Shown: positions 48,309 through 57,854 of the stretch, piece after piece
Position numbering within the stretch: position 1 is the stretch's first letter
Layout: each line of letters starts with the position of its first letter
Source: Bacteroidales bacterium
Lineage (GTDB): Bacteria > Bacteroidota > Bacteroidia > Bacteroidales > F082
NCBI GenBank assembly: GCA_017477425.1
Contig: JAFUVT010000014.1
Location: 1-64,000, forward strand
Direction of reading: 5' to 3'
Length of the DNA: 64,000 bases
Made by a program: the position numbers and the translations under genes
Notes under the pieces: model-generated
The model's database searches: none
The model's input: only the letters and a program-made list of their open reading frames with translations
Told to the model about the DNA's origin: nothing

Positions 48309-49292
48309 TCAAATCAGTTTGAAATAATAATGATTGGCAAACACGGCCATCAGAAAAACAACCAAGAACAAATTGGCCCATCCCGTATTGTTGATATACG
48401 AGAAAGCATACGACACCAATATGGATAAAACAATGAATATCAAGCCGTTCATCAAGACATTACCGCCTAAAAACAGCAATAATACAGCAAAGGCCAGCAT
48501 GATATAAGTCATCGAAATCTTGCTTCTCACCGCCACTGTTTTCTCAAAATTGGCATTGACTCCCCCGAACATCAGGAACATTGTAGAAGCAAAAAGAACG
48601 ACTAAAAGAGTGATTGTCTTTAAGTTAAAACCTTCAACCGAGAATTGGATTGAAGTGAAATAGTCTGAATAGCCTTGGATCAGCAACTTGAAGTCGCCAA
48701 ACAAAAACACGTCAACAAAATAGACGAAATAGACAAAGAGGAAACCGAACAAAGGCACCAACTGGAGGCGTAGCGACCCATTCTTGGCCATCGGCATTAC
48801 GATCATTATCCATAATACCAGCACGATGGAAGGGAAATAACAAAGGGTTGCCAAAGCCAAATAAACACCCACCTTCATCAAGTTCATCTCAGGGCTGGGA
48901 AGTTGGTAGGCATCAAACAAGTTCTTGATCACCAACAAGATAAAGAAAGCAGACAAAGCAAATGGATAAAAATTTGTCTGCGTACCGGTAAGGCTCATCA
49001 ACACAACAAAGACAAAAGCGCCCATTGTACTCACCTTGCCCACAATCTGGTTTTTGATCAACATCGCATTGAATATCAGCGTCTCAAGCACCAAAAGGAG
49101 GAAAGTGAAAGCATGTTGAAGGATAGGGGAATAACTCAGCCAATGGTCAACCAAATTGTAGATGGGTGTCACTGGATTGGTTAAACCCGTGGTCAACTTC
49201 CCCGACGCAAACGACGGTATCCACAAGGCGATAGTCATCAACGCAATCACCACATACTGAATGGCATAGCTCTGTCTGAAAAACTTAATCAT
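48309..49292 (-). CDS. DUF6427-like polytopic membrane protein
   Basis: 327 residues with about ten transmembrane helices and almost no soluble part. The first helix, MIKFFRQSYAIQYVVIALMT, and a GVYLALATLCYFPSIVLVLW helix near residues 140-160 match a Bacteroidetes-only family (DUF6427) without known function. Its ATG overlaps the purD stop by four bases (49289-49292), so translation is coupled. It is relatively AT-rich. Confidence 0.78.
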   Translation of the reverse strand: MIKFFRQSYAIQYVVIALMTIALWIPSFASGKLTTGLTNPVTPIYNLVDHWLSYSPILQHAFTFLLLVLETLIFNAMLIKNQIVGKVSTMGAFVFVVLMSLTGTQTNFYPFALSAFFILLVIKNLFDAYQLPSPEMNLMKVGVYLALATLCYFPSIVLVLWIMIVMPMAKNGSLRLQLVPLFGFLFVYFVYFVDVFLFGDFKLLIQGYSDYFTSIQFSVEGFNLKTITLLVVLFASTMFLMFGGVNANFEKTVAVRSKISMTYIMLAFAVLLLFLGGNVLMNGLIFIVLSILVSYAFSYINNTGWANLFLVVFLMAVFANHYYFKLI

Positions 49293-50659
49293 TGTAGTTT
49301 CATTAAATCAAGTCCGATGTCGTGGCGGTAGTTGGCACCATCAAAATGGATTTTCTCCACCTCACGGTAGGCCAAATTTCGTGCTTCCTCGATGGTATTG
49401 CCATGAGCCGTCACCGCAATGACACGGCCACCCGACGTAACCACTTCGTTATCAGCATTGAAAGATGTTCCTGCATGGAATGCCACAACGTCTTTCAAGC
49501 CGTTCAAGCCGTTCATCACTTTCCCTTTTTCATAGGCCTCGGGATAGCCGCCCGAGACCATCATCACCGTGACCGCCGTCTTGTCGCTCTTGGCATAATG
49601 AACTTCATTTAGGCGACCGTCGGCGCAAGCGCCGAGCATATCCACGAAGTCGCCCTCGATACGGGTCATCACCGCTTCAGTCTCCGGGTCGCCCATGCGC
49701 ACGTTGTATTCAATGACGTATGGATTGCCGCCATCGTTCATCAAACCCAAGAAAATGAAGCCTTTATAGTCGATGCCTTCGGCTTTCAGTCCCTTCAACG
49801 TCGGTTTCACGATACGCTCTTCCACCCGATTCAGAAACTCCGCCGTGCAGAATGGCACTGGCGAAACCGCACCCATGCCGCCCGTGTTCAGGCCCGTATC
49901 GCCGTCGCCAATACGCTTGTAATCCTTGGCTTCGGGCAACAAAACATAGTGTTCGCCATCGGTCAAGACGAAAACGGAAACCTCGATACCTTTCAGGAAC
50001 TCCTCGATGACCACCGTCGCTGAGGCCGACCCAAACTTGCCGTCAAGCATCTTGCCCAATTCCTCTTTGGCTTCTTGCAAGTCGTTGAGGATCAGTACGC
50101 CTTTACCAGCGGCAAGACCATCAGCCTTCAAGACATACGGTGCTTTCACGCTCTCGAGGAAACGACAGCCCGCTTCCAGGTTTTCCTTGTTGACCTTGAA
50201 GCATTTTGCCGTCGGGATGCCGTATTTTTCCATAAAATCCTTGGCGAAGGCCTTCGACCCTTCAAGTTGAGCCCCACGCTTGTCGGGACCGATGATTTTC
50301 ACTCCATGAAGATCGGCATCCGACTTGAAGAAATCGACGATACCGTCCACCAAAGGCTGCTCAGGTCCCACCACAACGATGTTGATATTTTGCTTTAAGC
50401 AGAAGTCTTTTACAGATTCAAAATCAGATGGTTTTATATTCACATTCATACCCACATTTGCCGTTCCGGCATTGCCTGGAGCGATGTAAAGGCGTGCGCC
50501 CTCGCTTTGCGCCAATTTCCAAGCCAAAGCGTGTTCGCGTCCGCCCGAACCCAGCACCAGCACGTTTTTCTCCACCAAAGTGACATGCTGTCCTTGGACT
50601 TCCTTCCAATCCGCTGCATCTTTCTTATTATCAGCAGGATACATGATTATTTTAGCCAT
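49289..50659 (-). CDS. purD: Phosphoribosylamine-glycine ligase
   Basis: 456 residues. GARS synthetase of purine synthesis: NVLVLGSGGREHALAWKL (32-49), the ATP-grasp core APYVLKADGLAAGKGV near 172, TGGMGAVSP near 265 and VRMGDPETE near 320. It makes GAR from phosphoribosylamine, glycine and ATP. The N-terminus is about 31 residues longer than usual (the enzyme normally begins at the NVLVLGSGG strand); the extension MAKIIMYPADNKK has no counterpart I know. GTG at about 50572 is an alternative start. It follows the GT4 gene by 14 bases. Confidence 0.94.
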   Translation of the reverse strand: MAKIIMYPADNKKDAADWKEVQGQHVTLVEKNVLVLGSGGREHALAWKLAQSEGARLYIAPGNAGTANVGMNVNIKPSDFESVKDFCLKQNINIVVVGPEQPLVDGIVDFFKSDADLHGVKIIGPDKRGAQLEGSKAFAKDFMEKYGIPTAKCFKVNKENLEAGCRFLESVKAPYVLKADGLAAGKGVLILNDLQEAKEELGKMLDGKFGSASATVVIEEFLKGIEVSVFVLTDGEHYVLLPEAKDYKRIGDGDTGLNTGGMGAVSPVPFCTAEFLNRVEERIVKPTLKGLKAEGIDYKGFIFLGLMNDGGNPYVIEYNVRMGDPETEAVMTRIEGDFVDMLGACADGRLNEVHYAKSDKTAVTVMMVSGGYPEAYEKGKVMNGLNGLKDVVAFHAGTSFNADNEVVTSGGRVIAVTAHGNTIEEARNLAYREVEKIHFDGANYRHDIGLDLMKLQ

Positions 50660-50673
50660 ATTGATTGTATTTA

Positions 50674-51801
50674 TTATTCATTAATCGCTTTCATCAAACA
50701 ATGCCAAATGTCGGCAGCGGCTTTGTCCCATGAGAACACCTGCGCCCGTTCGCGCCCCTTTTCTATCAGGTTTTGACGCACGTTTTCGTCCAGCATCTCC
50801 GTCATGCCTTCGGCAATCGAAGCCTCGCTGAACGGATCGACGAGCAAAGCCGCGTCGTCGGCCACCTCGGGCATGGAGGTCACATTGGATGTGATGACGG
50901 GCGTGTCGCAACGGAAAGCCTCCAAAATCGGGATGCCAAAGCCCTCAAAATAAGACACATACACCGAAGCCAAGGCCGATGCTGTCACCTTGTGCAGGTC
51001 CTCGGCACTCAGTCGTCCCGTAAAGACCACCTCATCCTTGAAGCGCATAGAGCTGTAGGCCTGCTCGATCGGCTCCGACCACCAACGCTTCTCCCCTACA
51101 ATCAACAACTTAACATTGGAAGGCGTTTGGCTTTTAAACAAGTCGAAGGCCGTAAACAGTCGCGCCAAGTTCTTGCGAGGATGCAACGAACCGACAAACA
51201 TGAAGTAAGGATTTCCAGCCGTGTACTTTGCTCGTACAACCGCTTGTTCTTCATCAGGAATCGGCGCAAACTTCTCATTCACACCGTTATACGCCACATC
51301 AATCTTCTCAGGCTCGATGCCATAGCAATCGACAATGTCTTGTTTCGAGAACTCCGAAACCGTGACGATGCGTTTTGCCTTTCGCGCAAATTTCGGGAAA
51401 TATTTCTTGTAGTGCCAAAGATGGATCTTCGGCATATCCTTCGGGAAATGCTCGAAGTTAAGGTCATGGAATTGAGCTACTTGCGGCACTTTACTCCGCA
51501 AACTCAGATAGCCATCAGGCGAGAAGAACAAGTCAGGCTTGATACGCTTCAACGCTTTTGTGACCGAGAACTCGAAAAACCAAATAAACAGGAACGGATG
51601 GCGCGCCTGAGGGAACAACACCACTGGCTTAACGTTATCTGCGAAAAGAAACATCGGATCAGGCGCGCGGTCGAAGAGAAAATAAAACTCCACTTCGGGA
51701 TGGCTTTTCACCATGCGACGCAAGGTCTCATAGGCCACCCATCCAATCCCTTCGAGTCTGTCTTTCAGTAACAAACGCGTATTAACTGCGATTTTCATCA
51801 T
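50674..51801 (-). CDS. GT4-family glycosyltransferase
   Basis: 375 residues, GT-B fold. The C-terminal half has YFMFVGSLHPRKNLARL (near 199-215), KLLIVGEKRWW, and the nucleotide-sugar site SYFEGFGIPILEAFRC with the EGFGIPILEA motif (EX7E type). This is the GT4 group that builds polysaccharides or lipid-linked sugars. The acceptor is unknown. It is the first gene of the operon GT-purD-DUF6427-rnhB-TlpA-GH3, with its promoter at 51853. Start: MMK at 51801 or MK at 51798. Confidence 0.92.
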   Translation of the reverse strand: MMKIAVNTRLLLKDRLEGIGWVAYETLRRMVKSHPEVEFYFLFDRAPDPMFLFADNVKPVVLFPQARHPFLFIWFFEFSVTKALKRIKPDLFFSPDGYLSLRSKVPQVAQFHDLNFEHFPKDMPKIHLWHYKKYFPKFARKAKRIVTVSEFSKQDIVDCYGIEPEKIDVAYNGVNEKFAPIPDEEQAVVRAKYTAGNPYFMFVGSLHPRKNLARLFTAFDLFKSQTPSNVKLLIVGEKRWWSEPIEQAYSSMRFKDEVVFTGRLSAEDLHKVTASALASVYVSYFEGFGIPILEAFRCDTPVITSNVTSMPEVADDAALLVDPFSEASIAEGMTEMLDENVRQNLIEKGRERAQVFSWDKAAADIWHCLMKAINE

Positions 51802-51852
51802 TCTGTTTTACACTCGTTTTCATGCAGTCATTCCAACTGCTGTTTTACTTCG

Positions 51853-51860
51853 CAAAGATA
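51853..51860 (-). promoter_or_regulatory. -7 promoter element of the six-gene operon
   Basis: Reads TATCTTTG leftward, 51 bases before ATG 51801. The five downstream gaps are 14, overlap of 4, 3, 17 and 22 bases, with no other terminator or -7 element seen, so one transcript may run to 43866. Confidence 0.65.
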
Positions 51861-51913
51861 CAAATTTTACCTTCATCATCACCTTTCCTATTAGAATTGA
51901 ATTGGATTTTTAT

Positions 51914-51921
51914 TACTTTTG
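51914..51921 (+). promoter_or_regulatory. -7 promoter element of the DUF5060/GH5-like gene
   Basis: TACTTTTG, 24 bases before ATG 51946. An in-frame ATG at 51919 overlaps it and is rejected. Confidence 0.6.
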
Positions 51922-51945
51922 CTCCGAATAAAACCATACAACGCC

Positions 51946-54063
51946 ATGAAAAAAGCTGTCATTATCTCTTTTTTGACCTTATTATGTGCCTTCGGCTATG
52001 GCCAACCGGCCTTCTCCAACCTGTCATTTCTCCAGTCAGTGAATGTCTTTGACCTTTACGAATTGTCGTTCCAACTGGGGACTTATTCCAATCCCTACGA
52101 CCCGGAAGTCATCGATGTCTTTGCCGAGTTCGTCGGTCCCGATGGCAAGGTCTTCAAGGTCAACGGTTTCTATTACGAAGGTTACACCTTCCAACAGAAA
52201 AACGATTATGAAGTTGCCTCGGCAACCCGTGACAACGGTTGGCGTGTAAGGTTCACGCCCAATCAAACTGGAAGATGGCACTTCAGCCTTCATGCCGTCG
52301 ACAGCAAAGGCAGGAGCACCTATTCTGCCGACAATCAGGTTCAGTTTGCCTTTGAATGCAAGCCTGCCAACAATGCGCAAGGCTTTATCAGCCAAGCCGA
52401 CACTAGATATTTGAAACGTGAGGTTGTGTCTAACGGGACCTTAAAAAGCCAAGCCTTCTACCCTATCGGACCCAATTTGGCATGGTATTCCTATAAAGAC
52501 TCGAAATACTTTCCCAAAGGCATCTATGACTACAATTATTACCTTGATGAGATGGCTGGCAGCGTCAACTACATTCGCATCTGGCTTTCGCGGTACCAAT
52601 ATCTCTCGCTCTACGGGCCGGAATACACCCAAATGAAGGACAACAAGCCCACGGTTTATTTTGACTCGTCACTCAACCAGAAAGACGCCGCCGAGCTCGA
52701 CCACATCATCGAATATGCCTCAAAAAAAGGCATTGCCGTCATGCCATCCATTTTCAACTTTGGCGACTTTAGCAATAAACACCAAAGCTCCAGCCGATGG
52801 GACAACAACCCATACAATACAGTGCTCGGCTTGAAGTCACCAGGACAATTCTTCGCCAACAGGAAAGCCAAAAGGGTTGCCAAAAACCTGATTCGATATA
52901 TCGTCACACGCTGGGGCTACGCCACCAACATCGTTTGCTGGGAACTCTGGAACGAGGTAAACAGCGTCGACCGAGGCACCCTCACGGAGATGTCGTTCCA
53001 CACCGACATTGTAGAATGGCACAGCGAAATGGCCGACTACATCCGCTCCATCGACCCCTTCGAACATCTGATCAGCACCTCGCTCAGCACCTTCCCCGAG
53101 AAAGAATACTTAGGAGAGAACCTCTTCAAGAACCTCGACATCGTCCAATACCACACTTATGGCAACATCCAGAAAGCCAAGTCGAAAGAGCAACGCACAA
53201 GGCAATTGTACGAAAAATTCGCACTTTATCATCCGGTCTACCCCAGCAAACCTCTTTTCGGTGGTGAGTTTGGCTTTGGGCAATCGACGAGTAACGTCAA
53301 ATACCAAGACAAAGACCCGCACGGCTTCGACACACACAATTGCATCTGGTCGTCATTTTTCTCTGGAACGATGGGCTCGGCCTCTTTTTGGTTCTGGGAC
53401 TATCTTAGAGACAACAAGTTGCTCCGTATCCACGAGCCCTTGTTGAACTATAGCAAAAACATCCCATGCCTCTCCGACACTTTTGAGCCAAACACCACCG
53501 CCTCCATTTTCAAGAAGAAATTGTCATGCCCCAACGGCATCGAGACCTATTATCTGGCCAGCGCCGCACAGGACACGCTCTATGGCTGGTGCCAAGATAC
53601 CGCTTTCAGCTACCAGGCCCTACGCCGACTTACCGACAAGGAAATCAAGGACGGGCACTTCGTCGACAATGCAAAAGTTGACTCGAAAGGTTATGTCTAC
53701 ACGATGGACAAGAATAAAAGGCCAAAACCATGCTCCAAGAGCAACGGCATCACCATTCCCATCAGCGAACAACCTGTTGGCACTCAATATAATGTAAGAT
53801 GGTTTGACGGTGAAACGGGACTTGAAATCGTTGGTGAACGTACCACAGTAGAAGTGCAACGCGACTGGAGAAAGAACCAATACATCAAAATCGAGTTCCC
53901 ATCGACAATTCGCGACCTAAAGAAACATCAAATCAACAACGCTTACGGTGACGCGGCCTTCATCATCATCGCCAATAACGGCACACAAAAAGAGAGCAGC
54001 GCCAAAAGCACTGCTCCCAATAAGACTAAAACGATTCACGTCAAACGCGGCTCGAATCAATAA
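51946..54063 (+). CDS. DUF5060 plus GH5-like glycoside hydrolase
   Basis: 705 residues. A signal peptide ending GYGQ. Residues ~25-130 form the DUF5060 beta-sandwich ([20 protein letters not shown], then [14 protein letters not shown]). Residues ~150-480 form a TIM barrel with CWELWNEVN near 325-333 (acid/base Glu) and LFGGEFGFG near 437 (nucleophile Glu), as in clan GH-A families. The C-terminal ~200 residues are beta-rich and may be a domain for carbohydrate binding. It likely cleaves a polysaccharide outside the cytoplasm. Its last bases overlap the end of ahcY by 7 nt, in convergent orientation. Confidence 0.87.
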   Translation: MKKAVIISFLTLLCAFGYGQPAFSNLSFLQSVNVFDLYELSFQLGTYSNPYDPEVIDVFAEFVGPDGKVFKVNGFYYEGYTFQQKNDYEVASATRDNGWRVRFTPNQTGRWHFSLHAVDSKGRSTYSADNQVQFAFECKPANNAQGFISQADTRYLKREVVSNGTLKSQAFYPIGPNLAWYSYKDSKYFPKGIYDYNYYLDEMAGSVNYIRIWLSRYQYLSLYGPEYTQMKDNKPTVYFDSSLNQKDAAELDHIIEYASKKGIAVMPSIFNFGDFSNKHQSSSRWDNNPYNTVLGLKSPGQFFANRKAKRVAKNLIRYIVTRWGYATNIVCWELWNEVNSVDRGTLTEMSFHTDIVEWHSEMADYIRSIDPFEHLISTSLSTFPEKEYLGENLFKNLDIVQYHTYGNIQKAKSKEQRTRQLYEKFALYHPVYPSKPLFGGEFGFGQSTSNVKYQDKDPHGFDTHNCIWSSFFSGTMGSASFWFWDYLRDNKLLRIHEPLLNYSKNIPCLSDTFEPNTTASIFKKKLSCPNGIETYYLASAAQDTLYGWCQDTAFSYQALRRLTDKEIKDGHFVDNAKVDSKGYVYTMDKNKRPKPCSKSNGITIPISEQPVGTQYNVRWFDGETGLEIVGERTTVEVQRDWRKNQYIKIEFPSTIRDLKKHQINNAYGDAAFIIIANNGTQKESSAKSTAPNKTKTIHVKRGSNQ

Positions 54064-55487
54064 CGGTAAATGTCTGATTTGTAAGGGCCATCAACGGGAA
54101 CGCCGATGTAGTCGGCCTGCTTCTGCGTGAGTTTGGTCAGCTTTACGCCAATCTTTTCAAGGTGCAGGCGGGCGACTTCCTCGTCCAAGTACTTCGGCAG
54201 GCAGTAGACACCTACTTTATATTGGCCGCGCTTCTCCCAAAGGTCCATCTGGGCCAAGGTTTGGTTGGTGAACGAGTTGCTCATCACGAAACTGGCGTGA
54301 CCCGTGGCGCAACCGAGGTTGACCAGTCGGCCCGAAGCCAGCAGGAAAATGCAGTGACCGTCCTCGAAGACGTACTTGTCGACTTGCGGCTTGATATTGA
54401 TTTTCTCCTTCAATTCCTTGGCGTTCTCCAAACGATCCACCTGGATTTCGTTGTCGAAGTGACCGATGTTGCACACGATGGCTTGGTCCTTCATTTGCAG
54501 GATGTGTTCCAGCGTAATCACGTCGCAGTTGCCCGTCGTGGTGACGAAGATGTTGCCTTCCTTGACAGCCTCCTCCATCGTGGTCACCTCAAAGCCTTCC
54601 ATGGCGGCTTGCAGGGCGCAGATGGGGTCGATTTCGGTGACGAGGACGCGAGCGCCATAGCTCTTCATCGAGTGCGAGCAGCCCTTGCCCACTTCGCCGT
54701 AGCCGCAAACGACCACGACCTTGCCGGCAATCATCACGTCGGTGGCGCGCTTGATGCCGTCGGCCAGCGACTCGCGGCAGCCGTAAAGGTTGTCGAACTT
54801 CGACTTGGTCACCGAGTCGTTCACGTTGATGGCAGGCACCAACAACTCGCCGCGCTCGTGCATCTGATACAAGCGGTGCACGCCTGTGGTGGTCTCTTCC
54901 GAAACACCCTTCCAGTTGGAAACAACTGTATGCCAGAAGGTTGGATTCTCTTTATAAGTTGCCTTGATGACGCTCATCAGCGCGGCTTCCTCGGCGCTAC
55001 CTGTGGGCGCGTCAAGAAGTTTGGGGTCATTTTCGCAGGCGTAACCCTTGTGAATCAGCAAGGTGGCATCGCCGCCATCGTCCACAATCAAATCCGGACC
55101 CGTGCCGTCGGGGAAAGTGATGGCGCGTTTGGTGCACCACCAATAATCCTCAAGGGTCTCGCCTTTCCAAGCGAAGACCGCCGTTCCTGTCTCGGCGATG
55201 GCCGCCGCAGCGTGGTCCTGCGTAGAATAAATGTTGCAGCTGCACCAGCGCACCGTGGCACCGAGTTCCACCAAAGTCTCAATCAGGCAGGCGGTTTGGA
55301 TGGTCATGTGCAGCGAGCCCATGATTTTGGCACCTTTCAGCGGCTTCGTGTCGCCGTATTTCTTGCGCAGCGACATCAGTCCTGGCATTTCGTGTTCCGA
55401 CACCTCGATTTCCTTTCTGCCCCAAGCGGCCAGGTTCATGTCGGCCACTAAATAAGGCAGATTATTGTCTAAAAGTCTGTTATCCAT
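54057..55487 (-). CDS. ahcY: Adenosylhomocysteinase
   Basis: 476 residues, full length. The N-terminal substrate domain has [20 protein letters not shown] (13-32) and the [15 protein letters not shown] block; the NAD-binding domain has [20 protein letters not shown] near 270-289, and the C-terminus ends SDIYRY, needed for activity in this family. It splits S-adenosylhomocysteine to adenosine and homocysteine, relieving inhibition of methyltransferases. The promoter is at 55526. There is no SAH riboswitch: the leader is only about 35 bases. Confidence 0.97.
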   Translation of the reverse strand: MDNRLLDNNLPYLVADMNLAAWGRKEIEVSEHEMPGLMSLRKKYGDTKPLKGAKIMGSLHMTIQTACLIETLVELGATVRWCSCNIYSTQDHAAAAIAETGTAVFAWKGETLEDYWWCTKRAITFPDGTGPDLIVDDGGDATLLIHKGYACENDPKLLDAPTGSAEEAALMSVIKATYKENPTFWHTVVSNWKGVSEETTTGVHRLYQMHERGELLVPAINVNDSVTKSKFDNLYGCRESLADGIKRATDVMIAGKVVVVCGYGEVGKGCSHSMKSYGARVLVTEIDPICALQAAMEGFEVTTMEEAVKEGNIFVTTTGNCDVITLEHILQMKDQAIVCNIGHFDNEIQVDRLENAKELKEKINIKPQVDKYVFEDGHCIFLLASGRLVNLGCATGHASFVMSNSFTNQTLAQMDLWEKRGQYKVGVYCLPKYLDEEVARLHLEKIGVKLTKLTQKQADYIGVPVDGPYKSDIYRY

Positions 55488-55525
55488 TTGTTTATCTGTT
55501 TTGTTTAACTTTCAATACGAAAGGG

Positions 55526-55533
55526 CAAAATTA
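55526..55533 (-). promoter_or_regulatory. -7 promoter element of ahcY
   Basis: Reads TAATTTTG leftward, 38 bases before ATG 55487. Confidence 0.55.
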
Positions 55534-55593
55534 GTCATTTTTCCAACATCACCGTATGGAAAAAGAACATTTTGCCATTTCCCTCGAATTTTC

Positions 55594-55601
55594 TACTTTT
55601 G
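55594..55601 (+). promoter_or_regulatory. -7 promoter element of the MATE gene
   Basis: TACTTTTG, 27 bases before ATG 55629. Confidence 0.55.
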
Positions 55602-55628
55602 CACGCCCAAAAAACGGGCTGAATAGTA

Positions 55629-56933
55629 ATGGAACAACGCGAATCCACACGGAAGCAACTGCTACGCTATGCCCTGCCGAGCATCATCGGAATGCTTATC
55701 GTGGGCTTGCAGACCATCATCGATGGGCTGTTTGTCAGCCGTGGCGTGGGCGCCTTGGGCTTAGCCGCTGTCAACCTGAGTATGCCGCTCATCAGCGTGA
55801 TGCTCAGCGTGGCCATTATGATCATCTCGGGCGGCATCGTCATCGCCGGCATCGCCCAAGGGCGCGGAGACGAGGAACGCGTGAAGGGCTACACCACCCT
55901 CACCTTCGTCGTTTTACTCGCCACGATTTTGTTCCTTTCCGCCTTGGTTGCGCTGAATCTCAAGCGGTTGTGTTATTTCTTGGGCAGCAACGACGAGGTG
56001 TATCCTTTTGTGCGACAGTATTTGGGCATCATCGGCTGCGGCTTCATTTTCTATTGCATCCCCAACTTCACCGAGGCCTTCACCCGCCTGCGTGGCAGGC
56101 CCAACTGGGTCTTCACCAGCGGCGTGATTTGCTGCGTGGTGAATGTCGTGCTGGATTATTTCTTCGTGCTGCGTTTCGGCTGGGGCGTGGCGGGTGCCGC
56201 CATCGCCACTTGTATCGCCAACACCTCGGCGGCTTTGGTGCTGCTCCACAACGTGCGTTTCGGCAAACTCGTCGGCGGCGAGCGCGAAATCAGGAAGATT
56301 TTCTACAACGGCTCGTCCGAGATGCTGACTTCGATGTCGGCGGCCGTCACAACTTACATCTTTAATATTGTGCTCATGCGCGACATCGGGCCGAAGGGAG
56401 TGGCGGCGCTCACCATCGTCTGCTATTTCAACTTCATCGTCAACATGTCGATTTTCGGGCTGTCGCAGGCCTTGTACCCGCTGATGTCATACAGCGTCGG
56501 TGCAAAGGATTACAAGCGCATCAAGTCGTTGCTTTTCAATTCGATGCTGTTTGGTGGCTGCATTGGCGTGGGCGTTTATTTGGTCGTGTTGGTCTTCAAG
56601 CAAGGCATCGTCGGGGCGTTTTCTGAAGGCGACCCCGAGCTGCACGAACTGGCCATCGTCGCCACCACCTACGTCACCTTGCACTACCTCGTTTCTTTCG
56701 TCAATATCGTGGCCAGCAGTTTCCACACAGCCATCGAGCGACCATTGGAATCAGTTGTCATCGCCTTGTGCCGCAGCATCGTCTTTGTGCTGATTCCGTT
56801 GTTCGTCCTCACGCCTATCATCGGGCAATTGGGCATTTGGCTCAGCATGCCGATTGCTGAGGTGCTGACTTTGCTTGTCAGCGTGCCGCTGATGTGGCGG
56901 TCGTTGCGGGGATTAAAATCCCCGATGAAATAG
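55629..56933 (+). CDS. MATE-family efflux transporter
   Basis: 434 residues with twelve predicted helices. RKQLLRYALPSIIGMLIVGL and IIDGLFVSRGVGALGLAAVN near the N-terminus, and GAMNI-like FNFIVNMSIFGLSQALYPLM in the second half, are MATE landmarks. The family exports cationic drugs or metabolites with Na+ or H+. The C-terminal helix ends in the short basic tail RSLRGLKSPMK. The SPFH gene follows 110 bases later with its own promoter, so the two are probably separate units. Confidence 0.93.
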   Translation: MEQRESTRKQLLRYALPSIIGMLIVGLQTIIDGLFVSRGVGALGLAAVNLSMPLISVMLSVAIMIISGGIVIAGIAQGRGDEERVKGYTTLTFVVLLATILFLSALVALNLKRLCYFLGSNDEVYPFVRQYLGIIGCGFIFYCIPNFTEAFTRLRGRPNWVFTSGVICCVVNVVLDYFFVLRFGWGVAGAAIATCIANTSAALVLLHNVRFGKLVGGEREIRKIFYNGSSEMLTSMSAAVTTYIFNIVLMRDIGPKGVAALTIVCYFNFIVNMSIFGLSQALYPLMSYSVGAKDYKRIKSLLFNSMLFGGCIGVGVYLVVLVFKQGIVGAFSEGDPELHELAIVATTYVTLHYLVSFVNIVASSFHTAIERPLESVVIALCRSIVFVLIPLFVLTPIIGQLGIWLSMPIAEVLTLLVSVPLMWRSLRGLKSPMK

Positions 56934-57005
56934 GGTCGCCCTTACAGGGCTCTGCGGAAATCCAAAAAACCTTAGAAAAGTCCTACCAATTTGTAAGAAA
57001 AAATG

Positions 57006-57013
57006 TATTTTTG
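57006..57013 (+). promoter_or_regulatory. -7 promoter element of the prohibitin-like gene
   Basis: TATTTTTG, 30 bases before ATG 57044. It rejects the in-frame ATG at 56894, which lies inside the MATE gene. Confidence 0.6.
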
Positions 57014-57043
57014 CCCAATCAATCATCAATAAAAAACAAGCAA

Positions 57044-57850
57044 ATGCCACAAAACATCGTTATCAACAACAACAAGAAAATCGGTCGCTACATCCTTTGG
57101 GGTGTATTGGTGTTTTTAGCCATCATCGTCCTCTCCTCCTCTTTCTACACCATCCGCTCGACGGAGCGTGGCGTGCTTTCCACCTTCGGCAAGATGAGCG
57201 ACGACGTCATCGACGACGGCCTGCACATGAAAATTCCGTTCATCCAGACCGTCAAGCGCGTGAACGTGCAACAGAAGAAATTCGACGGACGCGAGAACAG
57301 CTACACCCGCGACGTGCAGACCTCGGAAGTGGAATACACCATCAACTACGACCTGGTGCGCGAGAACGTCAGCAAGCTGATGAAGAACGTCGGCGACGAC
57401 TACCACAACCGCATCGTGGTGCCCTTCATCCGCTCGGCCATGAAGGAGTCGTTCGGCAACTTTGCCGCCACCGAAATCGTGGAGAACCGCGACGAGGTGC
57501 GCCGTCAAATCGAGCAGCAGCTGCGCGAGACGCTGGACGCCACCTATTTCACCAACGTGCAGTTCCAATTAGTCAACATCGACTTCGACGACGACTTCGA
57601 GACCGCCATCAAAGAGAAACAGGTGGCCGAGCAGAACGCCCTGAAGGCCAAAAATGTCACTATCCAGGTTGAAGAGCAAGCCAAGCAGACCAAAATCAAA
57701 GCCGAGGCCGAAGCCGAAGCCATGAGCATCAAGGCGGCCGCCTTGGAGAGCAACCCCAAACTGGTGAACTACGAAGCCGTGCAAAAGTGGAACGGCCAAC
57801 TGCCGCAGTATATGCTGGGCAACTCAGTGCCGTTTATTGATTTGAAGTAA
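57044..57850 (+). CDS. Prohibitin-like SPFH/band 7 protein
   Basis: 268 residues. One N-terminal transmembrane helix (YILWGVLVFLAIIVLSSSF, about 14-32), an SPFH domain (GVLSTFGKM, PFIQTVKRVNVQQKKFDGR) and a long C-terminal Ala/Glu/Lys coiled coil (AEAEAEAMSIKAAALESNPK near 222-241). Such proteins assemble into ring-like membrane scaffolds and often control the FtsH protease. No NfeD or FtsH partner is next to it. Confidence 0.92.
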   Translation: MPQNIVINNNKKIGRYILWGVLVFLAIIVLSSSFYTIRSTERGVLSTFGKMSDDVIDDGLHMKIPFIQTVKRVNVQQKKFDGRENSYTRDVQTSEVEYTINYDLVRENVSKLMKNVGDDYHNRIVVPFIRSAMKESFGNFAATEIVENRDEVRRQIEQQLRETLDATYFTNVQFQLVNIDFDDDFETAIKEKQVAEQNALKAKNVTIQVEEQAKQTKIKAEAEAEAMSIKAAALESNPKLVNYEAVQKWNGQLPQYMLGNSVPFIDLK

Positions 57851-57854
57851 AAAG

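Noticed and set aside
54162-55451. A 429-codon open frame on the + strand
   Set aside because: It is antisense to ahcY, one of the most conserved proteins in the window.
55488-55560. SAH or SAM riboswitch in front of ahcY
   Set aside because: The leader after the -7 element is only about 35 bases, too short for a known riboswitch fold.
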